The notes beneath the pieces were generated by a model. The model did no database searches and was not told the DNA's origin. It worked only from the letters and a program-made list of their open reading frames with translations. Both the position numbers and the translations under genes were made by a program. A stretch of DNA of 64,000 bases from Paracholeplasma manati (lineage in GTDB: Bacteria; Bacillota_I; Bacilli_A; Acholeplasmatales; UBA5453), in NCBI RefSeq assembly GCF_025742995.1, contig NZ_JAOVQM010000003.1, positions 248,001 to 312,000 of the forward strand. Reading direction: 5' to 3'. Below, one piece after another: positions 27,987 through 37,033 of the stretch. The first letter of the stretch is position 1, and every line of letters begins with the position of its first letter.

Positions 27987-28525
27987 AATAGTTTATTCTC
28001 CTTATACATATCGATGGTTATTTCATATTCAGCACAGGTTTTGCGCACTTTAAAACCAAATAAATTAAAATCTTTTTCAATATTTTTTTGATAGATGAAA
28101 CCACATTTTTCAATCACGCGTTGACTCGCGATATTGTCGGTGAAGTGCCCACATCCGATGATGTCTATATTGGTTTGTTCGAATGCATAAACAATGAGTG
28201 CTTTCACTGCTTCTGTCATCAACCCTTGACCATGGTAGGCAGGATGAAGGACATAACCTAGACTTCGAAAGGTTGATTTTTCATCTTCATCTTTGTGTAA
28301 TCCAATGGTCCCAATCAAGGTATCGTTGTCTCGTGTAGTGATTCCCCAGACTTCATTGGTTCGAATCATGTAATTGAGAATATTGGCCGATTCTTCAACC
28401 GATTTATGCGGTGTCCATCCCGCTTGTGGTCCTACCTCATCGGTTTTTGCATAATCAAACATCGCAGCTGCGTCACTTGGTTTTAAAGCCCTGAGCACCA
28501 AGCGTTTGGTCACAATACGTTCCAT
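27971..28525 (-). CDS. GNAT acetyltransferase, RimJ/RimL-like
   Basis: The start is ATG at 28523-28525, correctly spaced from the TAGGAG box; two earlier in-frame starts sit too close to it. The 184-residue protein has [14 protein letters not shown], the acetyl-CoA loop as [18 protein letters not shown] and the final [13 protein letters not shown] strand-helix, as in RimJ/RimL N-acetyltransferases. The target is unknown. It lies between the T-box and valS, so its expression should respond to uncharged tRNA-Val. Confidence 0.82.
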   Translation of the reverse strand: MERIVTKRLVLRALKPSDAAAMFDYAKTDEVGPQAGWTPHKSVEESANILNYMIRTNEVWGITTRDNDTLIGTIGLHKDEDEKSTFRSLGYVLHPAYHGQGLMTEAVKALIVYAFEQTNIDIIGCGHFTDNIASQRVIEKCGFIYQKNIEKDFNLFGFKVRKTCAEYEITIDMYKENKLLWQQH

Positions 28526-28544
28526 GTTCATCACTCCTAAAATA

Positions 28545-28777
28545 AGAAAAGTCCCTAAGAATTTGCATTCTTAAGGACGATTGATCGTGGTACCACCTTA
28601 ATTCTATTCACAAAAAGTGAATAGCACTTCATTACCGATAACGGGGTCATCCGAATTGAGTTACTCTGCGTTCACTCAATCAACTCCAGGGCTACCTTCA
28701 ACAAGTCACATCAGATTTTTCACCAACCAATCTGTCTCTATTATGTGGGGTTTGCTTACTCTTCCCATTCTTCGTTT
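28545..28777 (-). ncRNA. T-box leader, probably tRNA-Val specific
   Basis: The minus strand carries the conserved T-box AAGGTGGTACCACG (28586-28599), then a 12-bp terminator stem (28551-28562 with 28567-28578) and a T-rich tail. A candidate Val specifier GTA lies in GGTAGCC (TAC at 28693-28695 on the plus strand), consistent with valS downstream. Low charged tRNA-Val would favour the antiterminator. Confidence 0.9.
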
Positions 28778-28782
28778 GATTT

Positions 28783-28811
28783 ATTGTAACATATAATTTT
28801 AAGGTTGTAAA
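28783..28811 (-). promoter_or_regulatory. Promoter of the T-box/GNAT-valS-folC operon
   Basis: On the minus strand, TTTACA (28806-28811) and TACAAT (28783-28788) are 17 bases apart, just upstream of the T-box leader. Confidence 0.65.
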
Positions 28812-28820
28812 TACAATGAC

Positions 28821-29672
28821 CTAGGGTTTAAGGATATATAAAATACCGATGGTTCCTTTGCCACAATGGGTAGAGATGACACAACCTGCGAATGTTTCAT
28901 AAAGATTTTTAGGCATGCCAATTTCAGCTACTTTTTCCTTCATATAAACCGCCGATTTTTCTGCCAATGAGTGCGTAATCATCACATAATCAGGGTCAAT
29001 TTTATCATAAAGTGCGGCATAATCTTCTAACATATAATCCAATGCTCTGGTCATTTTTCCAATGGCTTTTTTATAGACATCCAATTTACCATCATTGACT
29101 TGAATGATTGGTTTGATGGCTAATACACCACCTAAAAAAGCAGATAAGGCACTACATCTTCCGCCTTTATAGAGGTAATCCATCGTTTGAATGGCAAATT
29201 GACTTCTCACACGTGGTGTGATTTCATCGAGTTGATTTTTGATGTCTAAAGCACTCAATCCTTGGTCTCTAAGGTCACAACCTTTAAGGACAACCAGTCC
29301 AACACCTGAGGACAAGTTGTTTGAATCGACCACATGAATTCTCGATTCATCCACCATGTCTTTAGCGATTAAAGCACTTTGATAAGTACCAGATAATTTA
29401 GAACCGATGGTAATACAAACGATGTCGAATCCTTGTTCAATGAATGGGGTAAATTCATTCACAAAGTCACCGGGTGAAACCGCAGCGGACTTTGGTAAAA
29501 ACCCAAGTTCATCGACTTTGGCGTATAGTTCTTCTGTGGTTAAATCGACACCATCACGATAGCTTAAATCCCCGAAATTGACATAGAGTGGTGCCACATG
29601 GATTCCACGGCTTTCGATTAAAGATTTGGTTAAATCACACGTCGAATCTGTCATTATGATTACTTTATTCAT
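28821..29672 (-). CDS. DegV-family fatty-acid-binding protein
   Basis: The start is ATG at 29670-29672 behind GAGGAGG; the longer frame overlaps ysxC. The 283-residue protein shows the family opening KVIIMTDSTCDL, PLYVNFGDLSYRDGVDL, the SPGDFV ligand-contact segment, and the GGRCSALSAF region. DegV proteins bind fatty acids; in Firmicutes some (FakB) present them to the kinase FakA. No fakA is seen in the window. It overlaps ysxC by 8 bases. Confidence 0.85.
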   Translation of the reverse strand: MNKVIIMTDSTCDLTKSLIESRGIHVAPLYVNFGDLSYRDGVDLTTEELYAKVDELGFLPKSAAVSPGDFVNEFTPFIEQGFDIVCITIGSKLSGTYQSALIAKDMVDESRIHVVDSNNLSSGVGLVVLKGCDLRDQGLSALDIKNQLDEITPRVRSQFAIQTMDYLYKGGRCSALSAFLGGVLAIKPIIQVNDGKLDVYKKAIGKMTRALDYMLEDYAALYDKIDPDYVMITHSLAEKSAVYMKEKVAEIGMPKNLYETFAGCVISTHCGKGTIGILYILKP

Positions 29673-30252
29673 GTAGGTCCTCCTCAAATATGGCGTGTAT
29701 TTTTTCGATGCCTCTTTTCGATTCACTGGATGTTGGAATCATTAAAACTTCAGCATCATTGAGTTGTGATTTAATCATGTTTACATTTTTTGAACGTTCA
29801 CTTTGGTTTAATTTATCTTGCTTAGTCAAGAGGATGGTCACTTCATACCCTGCCCGTTTCATCGAACCATAGACTTCAATGTCATCTTTGGTTGCACCAA
29901 CTTTCATGTCAATTAACATGAAAATGCGTTTCAATGAATCTCTGTTTTGGATATAATTTAAAAGCATTTGTTGGAACTGCGCAATGGAGGTTTTACTGCG
30001 TCTTGCATAACCATAACCTGGAGCATCCACCAAATAGATTTCATTATTGATATTAAAGAAATTCATCGTGATGGTTTTACCTGGTTCTGAAGAAGTTCTC
30101 GCTAAATTTTTACGATTGACTATGGCATTAATCAATGAGCTTTTACCCACATTACTACGCCCTAAAAAAAGATATTCAGATTTTAGTGCTTCTGGATAAT
30201 GGGACTCATCTGTCCCACTTTTAACAAACTCAGCACTTCTTATTATATACAT
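29665..30252 (-). CDS. ysxC: Ribosome biogenesis GTPase YsxC/EngB
   Basis: YsxC is a small GTPase for 50S assembly. At 195 residues it has GRSNVGKSSLINA near 32, the G2/G3 region PGKT and LVDAPGYGYAR, and the TKQDKLNQ motif near 143. An extended -10 (TGGTATAAT on the minus strand, 30276-30284) lies just upstream. In many Firmicutes it follows lon; here lon is upstream in the same direction but separated by a terminator. Confidence 0.93.
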   Translation of the reverse strand: MYIIRSAEFVKSGTDESHYPEALKSEYLFLGRSNVGKSSLINAIVNRKNLARTSSEPGKTITMNFFNINNEIYLVDAPGYGYARRSKTSIAQFQQMLLNYIQNRDSLKRIFMLIDMKVGATKDDIEVYGSMKRAGYEVTILLTKQDKLNQSERSKNVNMIKSQLNDAEVLMIPTSSESKRGIEKIHAIFEEDLHE

Positions 30253-30334
30253 ATAGAATCACTCATTTCGAAACCATTATACCATAAAATGTTGTATTTT
30301 TTTCTATAGGTTAATCGAATAATTTACTCCAAAC

Positions 30335-30360
30335 AAAAAGCCCATTACTGGGCTTTTCAT
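30335..30360 (-). terminator. Terminator of lon
   Basis: AAAAAGCCC (30335-30343) and GGGCTTTT (30350-30357) form a GC-rich stem; the minus strand continues into T. Confidence 0.8.
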
Positions 30361-32669
30361 TAATGTTTGAAGGCAACTTCGAATACTTCAGAAATATTCG
30401 CTACTGAAATGATCTTTAAGGCATTTCTAACTTCGACAGGGATGTCTTCAATGTCTTTTTCATTTTCTTTAGGAATTAAGATGGTTTTTAAACCACTGCG
30501 ATGAGCTGCAATCGATTTTTCACGAAGCCCACCAATCGGTAAAACGTACCCTCTTAAGGTCATTTCACCCGTCATACCAACCTCTTTATCGATGAGTTTA
30601 CCGGTAATGGCTGATAGGATGGCTGTGGTAATGGTGATACCCGCAGATGGACCATCTTTAGGGGTCGCACCTTCAGGTACGTGAACGTGAATATCATGCG
30701 CATCAAAGAAGGCTGGATCAATGTTAAATTTATCTGCATTCGCTTTGACATAGGATAGCGCAGTAATCGCACTTTCCTTCATCACATCGCCGAGTTTACC
30801 CGTTAAGGACAACGCGCCTTTGCCTTTGAAGAAAGTGACTTCAACCGATAGTGTATCTCCACCAAATTGGGTATAAGCCAATCCGGTTGCAACCCCTACT
30901 TGGTCTTTGACATCTGCTAGGTTGTGGGAGAAGCGTTGCTTACCTAAATAGTGTTCCACATTGTTTAATGTGATATCGATTCTTGGTTTCTTTTCCATTA
31001 AGATTTCTTTGATACCTTTACGGATTAAGGTGCCAATGAAACGATTGAGTTCACGAACTCCTGCTTCTCTGGTGTAGTGACGGATGATGTGGTAGACCGT
31101 TTCATCTGTGATTGAAAATTCTTTATCGCTGATGCCATGGGCTTTCAATTGCTTGTCAATCAAATGGCTTTTTGCGATATTAAATTTTTCAAATTCGGTA
31201 TAAGAAGACAGTTCGACAATTTCCATACGGTCACGTAGTGGTGCTGGAATGTTTTCTAAGTAGTTTGCAGTAGTGATGAATAAGACTTGTGACAAATCGT
31301 AATTTTCTTCCAAATAGTGGTCAGAGAATTTCGCATTTTGTTCTGGGTCTAAGACTTCAAGCATGGCTGACGCTGGGTCACCTTTATAGTCCGAGCTCAT
31401 CTTATCGATTTCATCGAGTAAGAAGACTGGATTAATGGTTCCCGCATTTTTCATACCGGTTAGAATACGGCCTGGTAAAGCGCCAATATAGGTTCTTCTG
31501 TGGCCACGGATTTCTGATTCATCACGAACACCACCTAAGGATTGTTTGACGAATTTACGACCAAGTGCATCTGCGATTGAGATTGCCAATGAGGTTTTAC
31601 CAACCCCAGGAGGCCCAACCAAACAGAGGATGGTTTGTGGATTCTTCTTTGTCGATATTTTAACGGCTAGATATTCCACAATGCGGTCCTTAACAGAAGT
31701 TAATCCGTAGTGATTTTTGTCTAATTTTTCTTGAACTTTCTTTAAATCATTCGAATCTTTGCTTGCTTTTTTCCAAGGTAAAGCGACTAAGAAATCCAAA
31801 TAGGTTTTGATGATGCCAGACTCCGCCATCGCTGGTGGGGTTGATGAATAACGAGCCAATTCTTGTAGAGCTTTTTCTTCAATTTCTTTTGGCATTTTAG
31901 CTGCTAAAATCTTGGTTCTAAGTTCATCGACTTCATCTTCTTTACGTGCCTTGTCCCCAAGTTCATTTTGGATTGCACGCATTTTTTCTCTAAGGTAGTA
32001 TTCCTTTTGGGATTCATCAATGGACTTTTTAACTTCTTCGTTGATGTGTTGTTCGAGTTCCGAGACCATCTTTTGTTTCGCAATGTCTTCTAAGACCATT
32101 TTTAGACGGGTATTCAAGTTTTGTTCAGCTAAATAACGGTACTTATCTTGTTCATTGCCTTTAAGACCAGCCACGATGGTGTCGACCAATTTATCGGTGG
32201 TTAAACCAGATTGAACGGTTCTAACCACTTCTTGTGCGTTATTTAAAACGACATTCGCATTGGTTACAACATCATTCATGACCATGCGAACCAAGGTCAT
32301 TTCTTGGTCAACATCGGAGACGATGGTTTGTGTTTCTTCGTATTCCGCAACGAAAAACGGTGAAGTTAAGAAATACTCTTTCACTTTAATACGCGAAACG
32401 ACATTGAATTTTGCTTTTAAGTTGCCATTTGGTAACTTCAATTTCATGGTGGTTTTTGCAAGCACACCATACTCTTCTATGTCCGCTGGTGTCGGATTTT
32501 CGATGAGAGGATTCTTTTGAATCAAAATTAAAATGTAATTGCCAAATGAGTTTTCCGATTCATCCAATGCTTTGAATGAAATAGGACGTCCGATTTCAGT
32601 CCTAAAATCGTTGTTTGGAATAGGCACGATGCCCCTAACAACAATTGCCGGCAGGTTTTTTGATTCCAT
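30360..32669 (-). CDS. lon: ATP-dependent protease Lon
   Basis: Lon degrades misfolded and regulatory proteins. The start is ATG at 32667-32669 behind AGAGGTG, giving 769 residues (LPAIVVRGIVPIPN near the N-terminus). Domains in order: N-terminal substrate domain (about 1-195), coiled-coil linker, AAA+ module with GPPGVGKTSL near 352 and FLLDEIDKM near 416, and the Ser-Lys protease domain with PKDGPSAGITI near 670. A CIRCE-like box overlaps its promoter. Confidence 0.95.
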   Translation of the reverse strand: MESKNLPAIVVRGIVPIPNNDFRTEIGRPISFKALDESENSFGNYILILIQKNPLIENPTPADIEEYGVLAKTTMKLKLPNGNLKAKFNVVSRIKVKEYFLTSPFFVAEYEETQTIVSDVDQEMTLVRMVMNDVVTNANVVLNNAQEVVRTVQSGLTTDKLVDTIVAGLKGNEQDKYRYLAEQNLNTRLKMVLEDIAKQKMVSELEQHINEEVKKSIDESQKEYYLREKMRAIQNELGDKARKEDEVDELRTKILAAKMPKEIEEKALQELARYSSTPPAMAESGIIKTYLDFLVALPWKKASKDSNDLKKVQEKLDKNHYGLTSVKDRIVEYLAVKISTKKNPQTILCLVGPPGVGKTSLAISIADALGRKFVKQSLGGVRDESEIRGHRRTYIGALPGRILTGMKNAGTINPVFLLDEIDKMSSDYKGDPASAMLEVLDPEQNAKFSDHYLEENYDLSQVLFITTANYLENIPAPLRDRMEIVELSSYTEFEKFNIAKSHLIDKQLKAHGISDKEFSITDETVYHIIRHYTREAGVRELNRFIGTLIRKGIKEILMEKKPRIDITLNNVEHYLGKQRFSHNLADVKDQVGVATGLAYTQFGGDTLSVEVTFFKGKGALSLTGKLGDVMKESAITALSYVKANADKFNIDPAFFDAHDIHVHVPEGATPKDGPSAGITITTAILSAITGKLIDKEVGMTGEMTLRGYVLPIGGLREKSIAAHRSGLKTILIPKENEKDIEDIPVEVRNALKIISVANISEVFEVAFKH

Positions 32670-32719
32670 ATCATCACCTCTTGATATCATTATATACAAG
32701 ATTATCTTGTTGTGTCATT

Positions 32720-32768
32720 ATTATACATAAATTCCCCATAATTTGCAATCGAAACACTTGAGTGCCAA
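32720..32768 (-). promoter_or_regulatory. lon promoter with CIRCE-like (HrcA) element
   Basis: TTTGCAATC (32742-32750), 9 bases, GAGTGCCAA (32760-32768) matches CIRCE (TTAGCACTC-N9-GAGTGCTAA) at 15 of 18 arm positions. It overlaps the -35 box TTGCAA (32743-32748), with -10 TATAAT (32720-32725 on the minus strand) 17 bases away. Repression by HrcA, relieved on heat shock, is the expected logic. Confidence 0.7.
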
Positions 32769-32775
32769 TCATGGT

Positions 32776-32803
32776 TTTAAATAAAGGACACCGAGGTGCC
32801 CTA
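32776..32803 (-). terminator. Hairpin terminator of tig
   Basis: AGGACACC (32785-32792) pairs with GGTGCCCT (32795-32802) including one G-T pair; the minus-strand tail is only moderately T-rich. Confidence 0.55.
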
Positions 32804-32809
32804 AATCCA

Positions 32810-34093
32810 TTAAACTTCTTTAACGCTTGCAGTTAATAAATCAATCGCTTTGTTGAATGTGACTTCATTAGTGACCACTTCTGGTTCTAATTGCTTTTTC
32901 ACATCAGCTACGCTTAATTTATACATTTGAGCGATTTCTTCGTATTTCGCATCGATTTCAGCTTCGGTTGCAACGATGTTTTCTTTTTGTGCAACGGCTT
33001 CGATGACTAAGCTTGTCAATACTCTGTCTTTGGCTTGTTTATTCATTTCTGCATTGAATTGATCCATGGTCAATCCGTTGAGTTGAACGAACATTTCAAA
33101 GTCGATGTTGTATTGTTTTGCTTGGTTTTCTACGTTTTTACGTAATTGGTTGACTTCTTGGTCGATCATTTCTTGTGGGATATCTACAGTTGCATTGTCA
33201 CATGCAAATTTGACAGCAGTCCCTGTGACACGATCGGCTTCACTGGATTCTTTTTGTTTTTCTAAAGATGCCTTGATGTCAGCTCTTAAAGCTTCAACGG
33301 TTTCAACACCTTCACGCTTTAATCCAACCACAAATGCATCATTCAATTCTTCAAGCTTAGCTACTTTGATTTCGTGTAGTTTCACTTTGAAGACTGCTGG
33401 TTTACCAGCTAGGTGTTCTGCTTGGTATTGTTCAGGGAATTGGACATTAACGTCTCTGGATTCACCTATTCTTAAACCAACCATACCATCTTCAAATCCT
33501 GGAATAAATTGACCAGAACCGATGACTAATTCATAGTTTTCTGCTTTGCCACCATCAAATGGTACATTGTCAACAAAACCTTCAAAATCGAAAATTGCAG
33601 TATCGCCATTTTCTAAAACGTCGGTTGCTTTCGCTTCTAACGATGAGTTTTGAGCCAATAACTTTTTGATTTCAGCTTCAACTTCAGCTTCGCTTGCAAC
33701 TAAATTCTTCTTCGCAACTTCAACACCCTTATAATCGCCTAAAACGACTTCTGGTTTGATTGGAACGATGATAGAAACAGAGAAAGCTTCGCCTCTTTTA
33801 ACCGATTTAATGTCTAAATCGATTTGTGGTTCACCGACAACAACGACGGATTTTTCATCAAAAATATGTTGATATAAATGGCTAATGACGTGGTTTAAAG
33901 CATCTTCATATAGTGATTCTACACCAAATTTATTTTCAAATATGTTTCTAGGCACTTTGCCTTTTCTGAACCCTTTTACTTCGACATTTTGAACCGCATG
34001 TTCAAAAGCATGATCTAGTCCATGTTCGAATTCGTGCGGGGTTACTTCAAATGTAAACTTTGCACGATTTGTTGATAGTTTTTCAAATTTCAT
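32810..34093 (-). CDS. tig: Trigger factor chaperone
   Basis: Trigger factor binds nascent chains at the ribosome exit. The ribosome-binding loop FRKGKVPR is near residues 42-49. The FKBP-type prolyl isomerase domain (about 150-240) contains DTAIFDFEGFVDN and FIPGFEDGMVGL. The helical C-terminal chaperone arms fill the rest of 427 residues. The promoter is TTTACA (34140-34145) and TATAAT (34118-34123) with a 16-base spacer; AGGAGG precedes the ATG. Confidence 0.95.
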   Translation of the reverse strand: MKFEKLSTNRAKFTFEVTPHEFEHGLDHAFEHAVQNVEVKGFRKGKVPRNIFENKFGVESLYEDALNHVISHLYQHIFDEKSVVVVGEPQIDLDIKSVKRGEAFSVSIIVPIKPEVVLGDYKGVEVAKKNLVASEAEVEAEIKKLLAQNSSLEAKATDVLENGDTAIFDFEGFVDNVPFDGGKAENYELVIGSGQFIPGFEDGMVGLRIGESRDVNVQFPEQYQAEHLAGKPAVFKVKLHEIKVAKLEELNDAFVVGLKREGVETVEALRADIKASLEKQKESSEADRVTGTAVKFACDNATVDIPQEMIDQEVNQLRKNVENQAKQYNIDFEMFVQLNGLTMDQFNAEMNKQAKDRVLTSLVIEAVAQKENIVATEAEIDAKYEEIAQMYKLSVADVKKQLEPEVVTNEVTFNKAIDLLTASVKEV

Positions 34094-34179
34094 TGTATTT
34101 CCTCCTGAGCCTATTTAATTATAGCATAATCTTCTTTTTTGTAAATGTTTTTACCCACTTTATGTAATAATATGGGTAG

Positions 34180-34208
34180 TTTAACTTCCACCATGGTTGT
34201 GATATAAT
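34180..34208 (+). promoter_or_regulatory. Promoter of the anchored serine protease
   Basis: TTTAAC (34180-34185), 17 bases, TATAAT (34203-34208) with TG one base upstream (extended -10). It diverges from the tig promoter. Confidence 0.6.
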
Positions 34209-34259
34209 GGTATTGATAAGAAAATCCCTAAGGTATTTTCAGATTGGAGGGCTCTATAA

Positions 34260-35414
34260 ATGAAGAAATTCTTCGGTTGGGTACGCAATACGATTGTCGT
34301 CCTTGGTTTGCTCTATGTAACGAGCATTTTTGTCGATATTCGCATTGAAGGGGTCCCACTAAATACTGTATACGAAACAGCTGCTAAAGAAACGTTCAAG
34401 TTCGTCGAAGATTTGATTGAACGTATCCGTAAAGAACCTGAAGTCAGTGCGTTGACCGTCACTCGTAATGAGGAGGGTCAATATGTCTTCGCTACCACCA
34501 TAAAAAATGTGAAGGAAGACGAACTCATTTCAATCACAATTGATAATGTAGTTTACACCGAGTTCGAGGTCGAAGATAAACGTACATACATCATTGTTAA
34601 GTTTGTTGCAGACGTTACATTCGAGCCTGGTGAAGCCAACAAACAGTTTACAGTCAATAACATTCGCTATACCAGAAATGATACAGAGAATATACTAAAT
34701 GCTGACATCACTGGTACTGCTTTTAAATCGATTGATCTAGCGATTGTAGAAGCCAGAAAAAACAGTGTTATAGGCATATACAATTGTGTTGAAGGTGAAT
34801 TTACCACTACTTGCAGTTCATGGGGTTCAGGTGTCATTTTTGATCGAGATACCCGAGAAGTGACTGTAGGTTTAAATACCTTTAATGAATATGACTACTA
34901 CATCATCACCAATGCCCACGTGGTTGAAGGTGGTTCGATTTATCGTATCTATTACAATGGCAATGAGCTTAACGACCGCGCTACCTTGGTTGGTACATAC
35001 ACCGATGACACAGATTTAGCCATTTTAAAATTAACCACAAGAGCACAATTGCTCGTATTAAGTGACAATCAATTTGTTACGAAGACCGCTTTACCAGTCT
35101 ATCAAGGACAAACCGTATTTTCCATCGGTTCACCCGGTGGTCCACAAAACTTTAATACCGTTAAAGAAGGCATTGTTACGGCGTTAAATGTGCCAATCAG
35201 TTTGGGTAATGATTCTAGTTTGTGTCCAAATACATGTAGTTCATTCCAAACCAATGCTGCATTGGGTGCTGGGTCTTCTGGTGGTGCCATGTTTGACAGC
35301 GCAGGCAACCTGATTGGTATCCATTTTGCTGGTAATGAAGAGAATACCGTGTCTTCTGAAATACCGATGTCAAAAGTATTTGAGGCCATTGAAGCAATTT
35401 TGAATGAAGAATAA
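34260..35414 (+). CDS. Membrane-anchored trypsin-like serine protease
   Basis: The 384-residue protein has one N-terminal membrane helix (about 9-25) and no clear cleavage site, so it is likely tethered outside the cell. Residues 60-140 look like an all-beta module. The protease domain follows, with a chymotrypsin-fold triad: His220 (TNAHVV), Asp252 (DTDLAIL) and Ser340 (GAGSSGGAMF). The PDZ domain of DegP/HtrA is absent. Four cysteines near 175/185 and 322/326 could form disulfides. GGAGG precedes the ATG at 34260. It may process surface proteins; substrate unknown. Confidence 0.82.
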   Translation: MKKFFGWVRNTIVVLGLLYVTSIFVDIRIEGVPLNTVYETAAKETFKFVEDLIERIRKEPEVSALTVTRNEEGQYVFATTIKNVKEDELISITIDNVVYTEFEVEDKRTYIIVKFVADVTFEPGEANKQFTVNNIRYTRNDTENILNADITGTAFKSIDLAIVEARKNSVIGIYNCVEGEFTTTCSSWGSGVIFDRDTREVTVGLNTFNEYDYYIITNAHVVEGGSIYRIYYNGNELNDRATLVGTYTDDTDLAILKLTTRAQLLVLSDNQFVTKTALPVYQGQTVFSIGSPGGPQNFNTVKEGIVTALNVPISLGNDSSLCPNTCSSFQTNAALGAGSSGGAMFDSAGNLIGIHFAGNEENTVSSEIPMSKVFEAIEAILNEE

Positions 35415-35419
35415 ATTAA

Positions 35420-35457
35420 AAGGAACTTTTCATCCACCGAAAAGTTCCCTTTTTTTC
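35420..35457 (+). terminator. Terminator of the anchored protease
   Basis: GGAACTTTTC (35422-35431) pairs perfectly with GAAAAGTTCC (35439-35448), followed by a run of T. Confidence 0.85.
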
Positions 35458-35649
35458 ATTTACTAGGAAAGTTCGTCTTTTATTGTTCTATCCGATAACA
35501 ATTGATTTGTGACTTTTATAAAATTTTCTCTAAAACAACATTTAAAATGCCCTCTTTCACTACTTTATATATAATTAAATATTCATGTAAAATATATATT
35601 TTATGAGTTATTTATGGTATAATTTAAGTAGGAAAGGAGGACATCAATA

Positions 35650-36921
35650 ATGCCTTATAAAGCCCTAAAAACAAGACTCTATTTGAATTCAAATCACCAC
35701 CAGTTTCTGTTATCTTTAATGCGTGCTTCTAGAAGCCTATATAATCAAGCGCTCTATAATGCGAGACAATATTTTATAAAAACCAATGGCTACTTATCCT
35801 ATAACGAAAACTATCAACTACTCAAAGACAGTGAACACTATCGTTACTTAAGTACCACTCAAGGTCAAATGGTCATTCGTAAAGTCGATGAAGCGATGAA
35901 AGGCTTCTTTGGATCATTGAAGTCTAAGGTTAAACAAACCATTAGACTACCTAGATACTTAAAGAAAGATACCCATTATCCCATCTATGACCGAATGATC
36001 TATAAACCAAATGATAAAGTCTATACATTACCCAGAAGTAACTTCATCAAGAAAGTATCGAAAGAACTTGAAAAGGATTCAAAACAGATTCATAAACATA
36101 CATTTGAGTTAAATGAAGTAAACGCGTTATCTCTAGACATCCAAACACCAAAATGTATCGAAAACAAACCAATCAAAGAAATCACCATCAAATCTTATTA
36201 TGATGGCCAGTACATCGAAGTGGTTTATGTCTATCTAGATGAAACACCTAAAGTTGAAACAAGTCATCATACAGAAACCATGGGGATAGATTTTGGGTAT
36301 AACAACCTAGCGTTTTGTTCAGTAACGAATAATGCACATTTATTGATTGATGGAAAACGATTAAAGAGTATGAATCAGTTTTATCATAAAGAAATCGCTA
36401 AGTTAGCGAGCATTAGACCCAATCAAAATGTCTTAACGAAACAAATGATTCGTCTAATGGATAAACGTAACCATCAAATGGATTATGGGATCTATAAAGC
36501 AGCTAAACTCATTATCCATCACGCAATAGAAAACAAAGTAAAACAGATTATCATTGGTTATAACGATACCTTCAAAGATGAAAGACTATCAGATACCTAT
36601 AATCAATGGACCAAGAGTATACCAGTAGCTAAACTAAGAGATCGAATCATCTATCTAGCAGAACAAATAGGTATTGAGACTAAAGTCATCAATGAAGCAT
36701 ACACTTCAAAAGCTTCATATCTCGACCAAGATGAATTCGTTAAAGGTGATTTCTCTGGAGTAAGAATCAAAAGAGGTTTATATAAGAGTCAAAAAGGCAC
36801 TTTGATCAACGCGGACCAAAATGCCTCATTAAATATGATTCGAAAAGGTAATCCCGATGCCATATGGATAGGGAATAAAGGTGTGAACACACCTAAGCGT
36901 ACATACCTATTTGGTGTGTAG
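35650..36921 (+). CDS. tnpB: TnpB-like RNA-guided nuclease (IS200/IS605 OrfB), zinc-finger-less
   Basis: The 423-residue protein has an N-terminal helical domain (KTRLYLNSNHHQFL) and a RuvC-like nuclease with Asp214 (MGIDFGYNN) and Asp389 (NADQNASLN). The usual middle Glu site reads IIIGYNDTF and lacks Glu; Glu349 in NEAYTSK may substitute. The CxxC zinc finger before the third motif is missing (YTSKASYLDQDEF...FSGVRIKRGLY). A TGGTATAAT promoter (35615-35623) and AAGGAGG lie upstream. No tnpA is present in the window, so this is a solo copy. It is plus-strand and monocistronic in minus-strand surroundings, as expected for an insertion. Confidence 0.85.
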   Translation: MPYKALKTRLYLNSNHHQFLLSLMRASRSLYNQALYNARQYFIKTNGYLSYNENYQLLKDSEHYRYLSTTQGQMVIRKVDEAMKGFFGSLKSKVKQTIRLPRYLKKDTHYPIYDRMIYKPNDKVYTLPRSNFIKKVSKELEKDSKQIHKHTFELNEVNALSLDIQTPKCIENKPIKEITIKSYYDGQYIEVVYVYLDETPKVETSHHTETMGIDFGYNNLAFCSVTNNAHLLIDGKRLKSMNQFYHKEIAKLASIRPNQNVLTKQMIRLMDKRNHQMDYGIYKAAKLIIHHAIENKVKQIIIGYNDTFKDERLSDTYNQWTKSIPVAKLRDRIIYLAEQIGIETKVINEAYTSKASYLDQDEFVKGDFSGVRIKRGLYKSQKGTLINADQNASLNMIRKGNPDAIWIGNKGVNTPKRTYLFGV

Positions 36922-36954
36922 TCGCTTTAAATAAGACGAGTTAAATCGTTAAGA

Positions 36955-37024
36955 GGAAATCAAATCATTCTGTAAGGGGTGATTTATTCACCTCTTTGTT
37001 CTTTCATGATCAAATGATTTCCAT
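36955..37024 (+). other. Nested inverted repeats downstream of tnpB
   Basis: A hairpin AGGGGTGA (36975-36982) / TCACCTCT (36988-36995) is nested inside outer arms GGAAATCA (from about 36955) and TGATTTCC (near 37015). This may be the right end of the element, the scaffold of a guide RNA, or a terminator; sequence alone does not decide. Confidence 0.4.
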
Positions 37025-37033
37025 TTGATACTG

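Noticed and set aside
35458-35614. AT-rich gap before tnpB as a hidden gene or IS end
   Set aside because: No open frame of note and no clear terminal hairpin; only the tnpB promoter at its end is supported.
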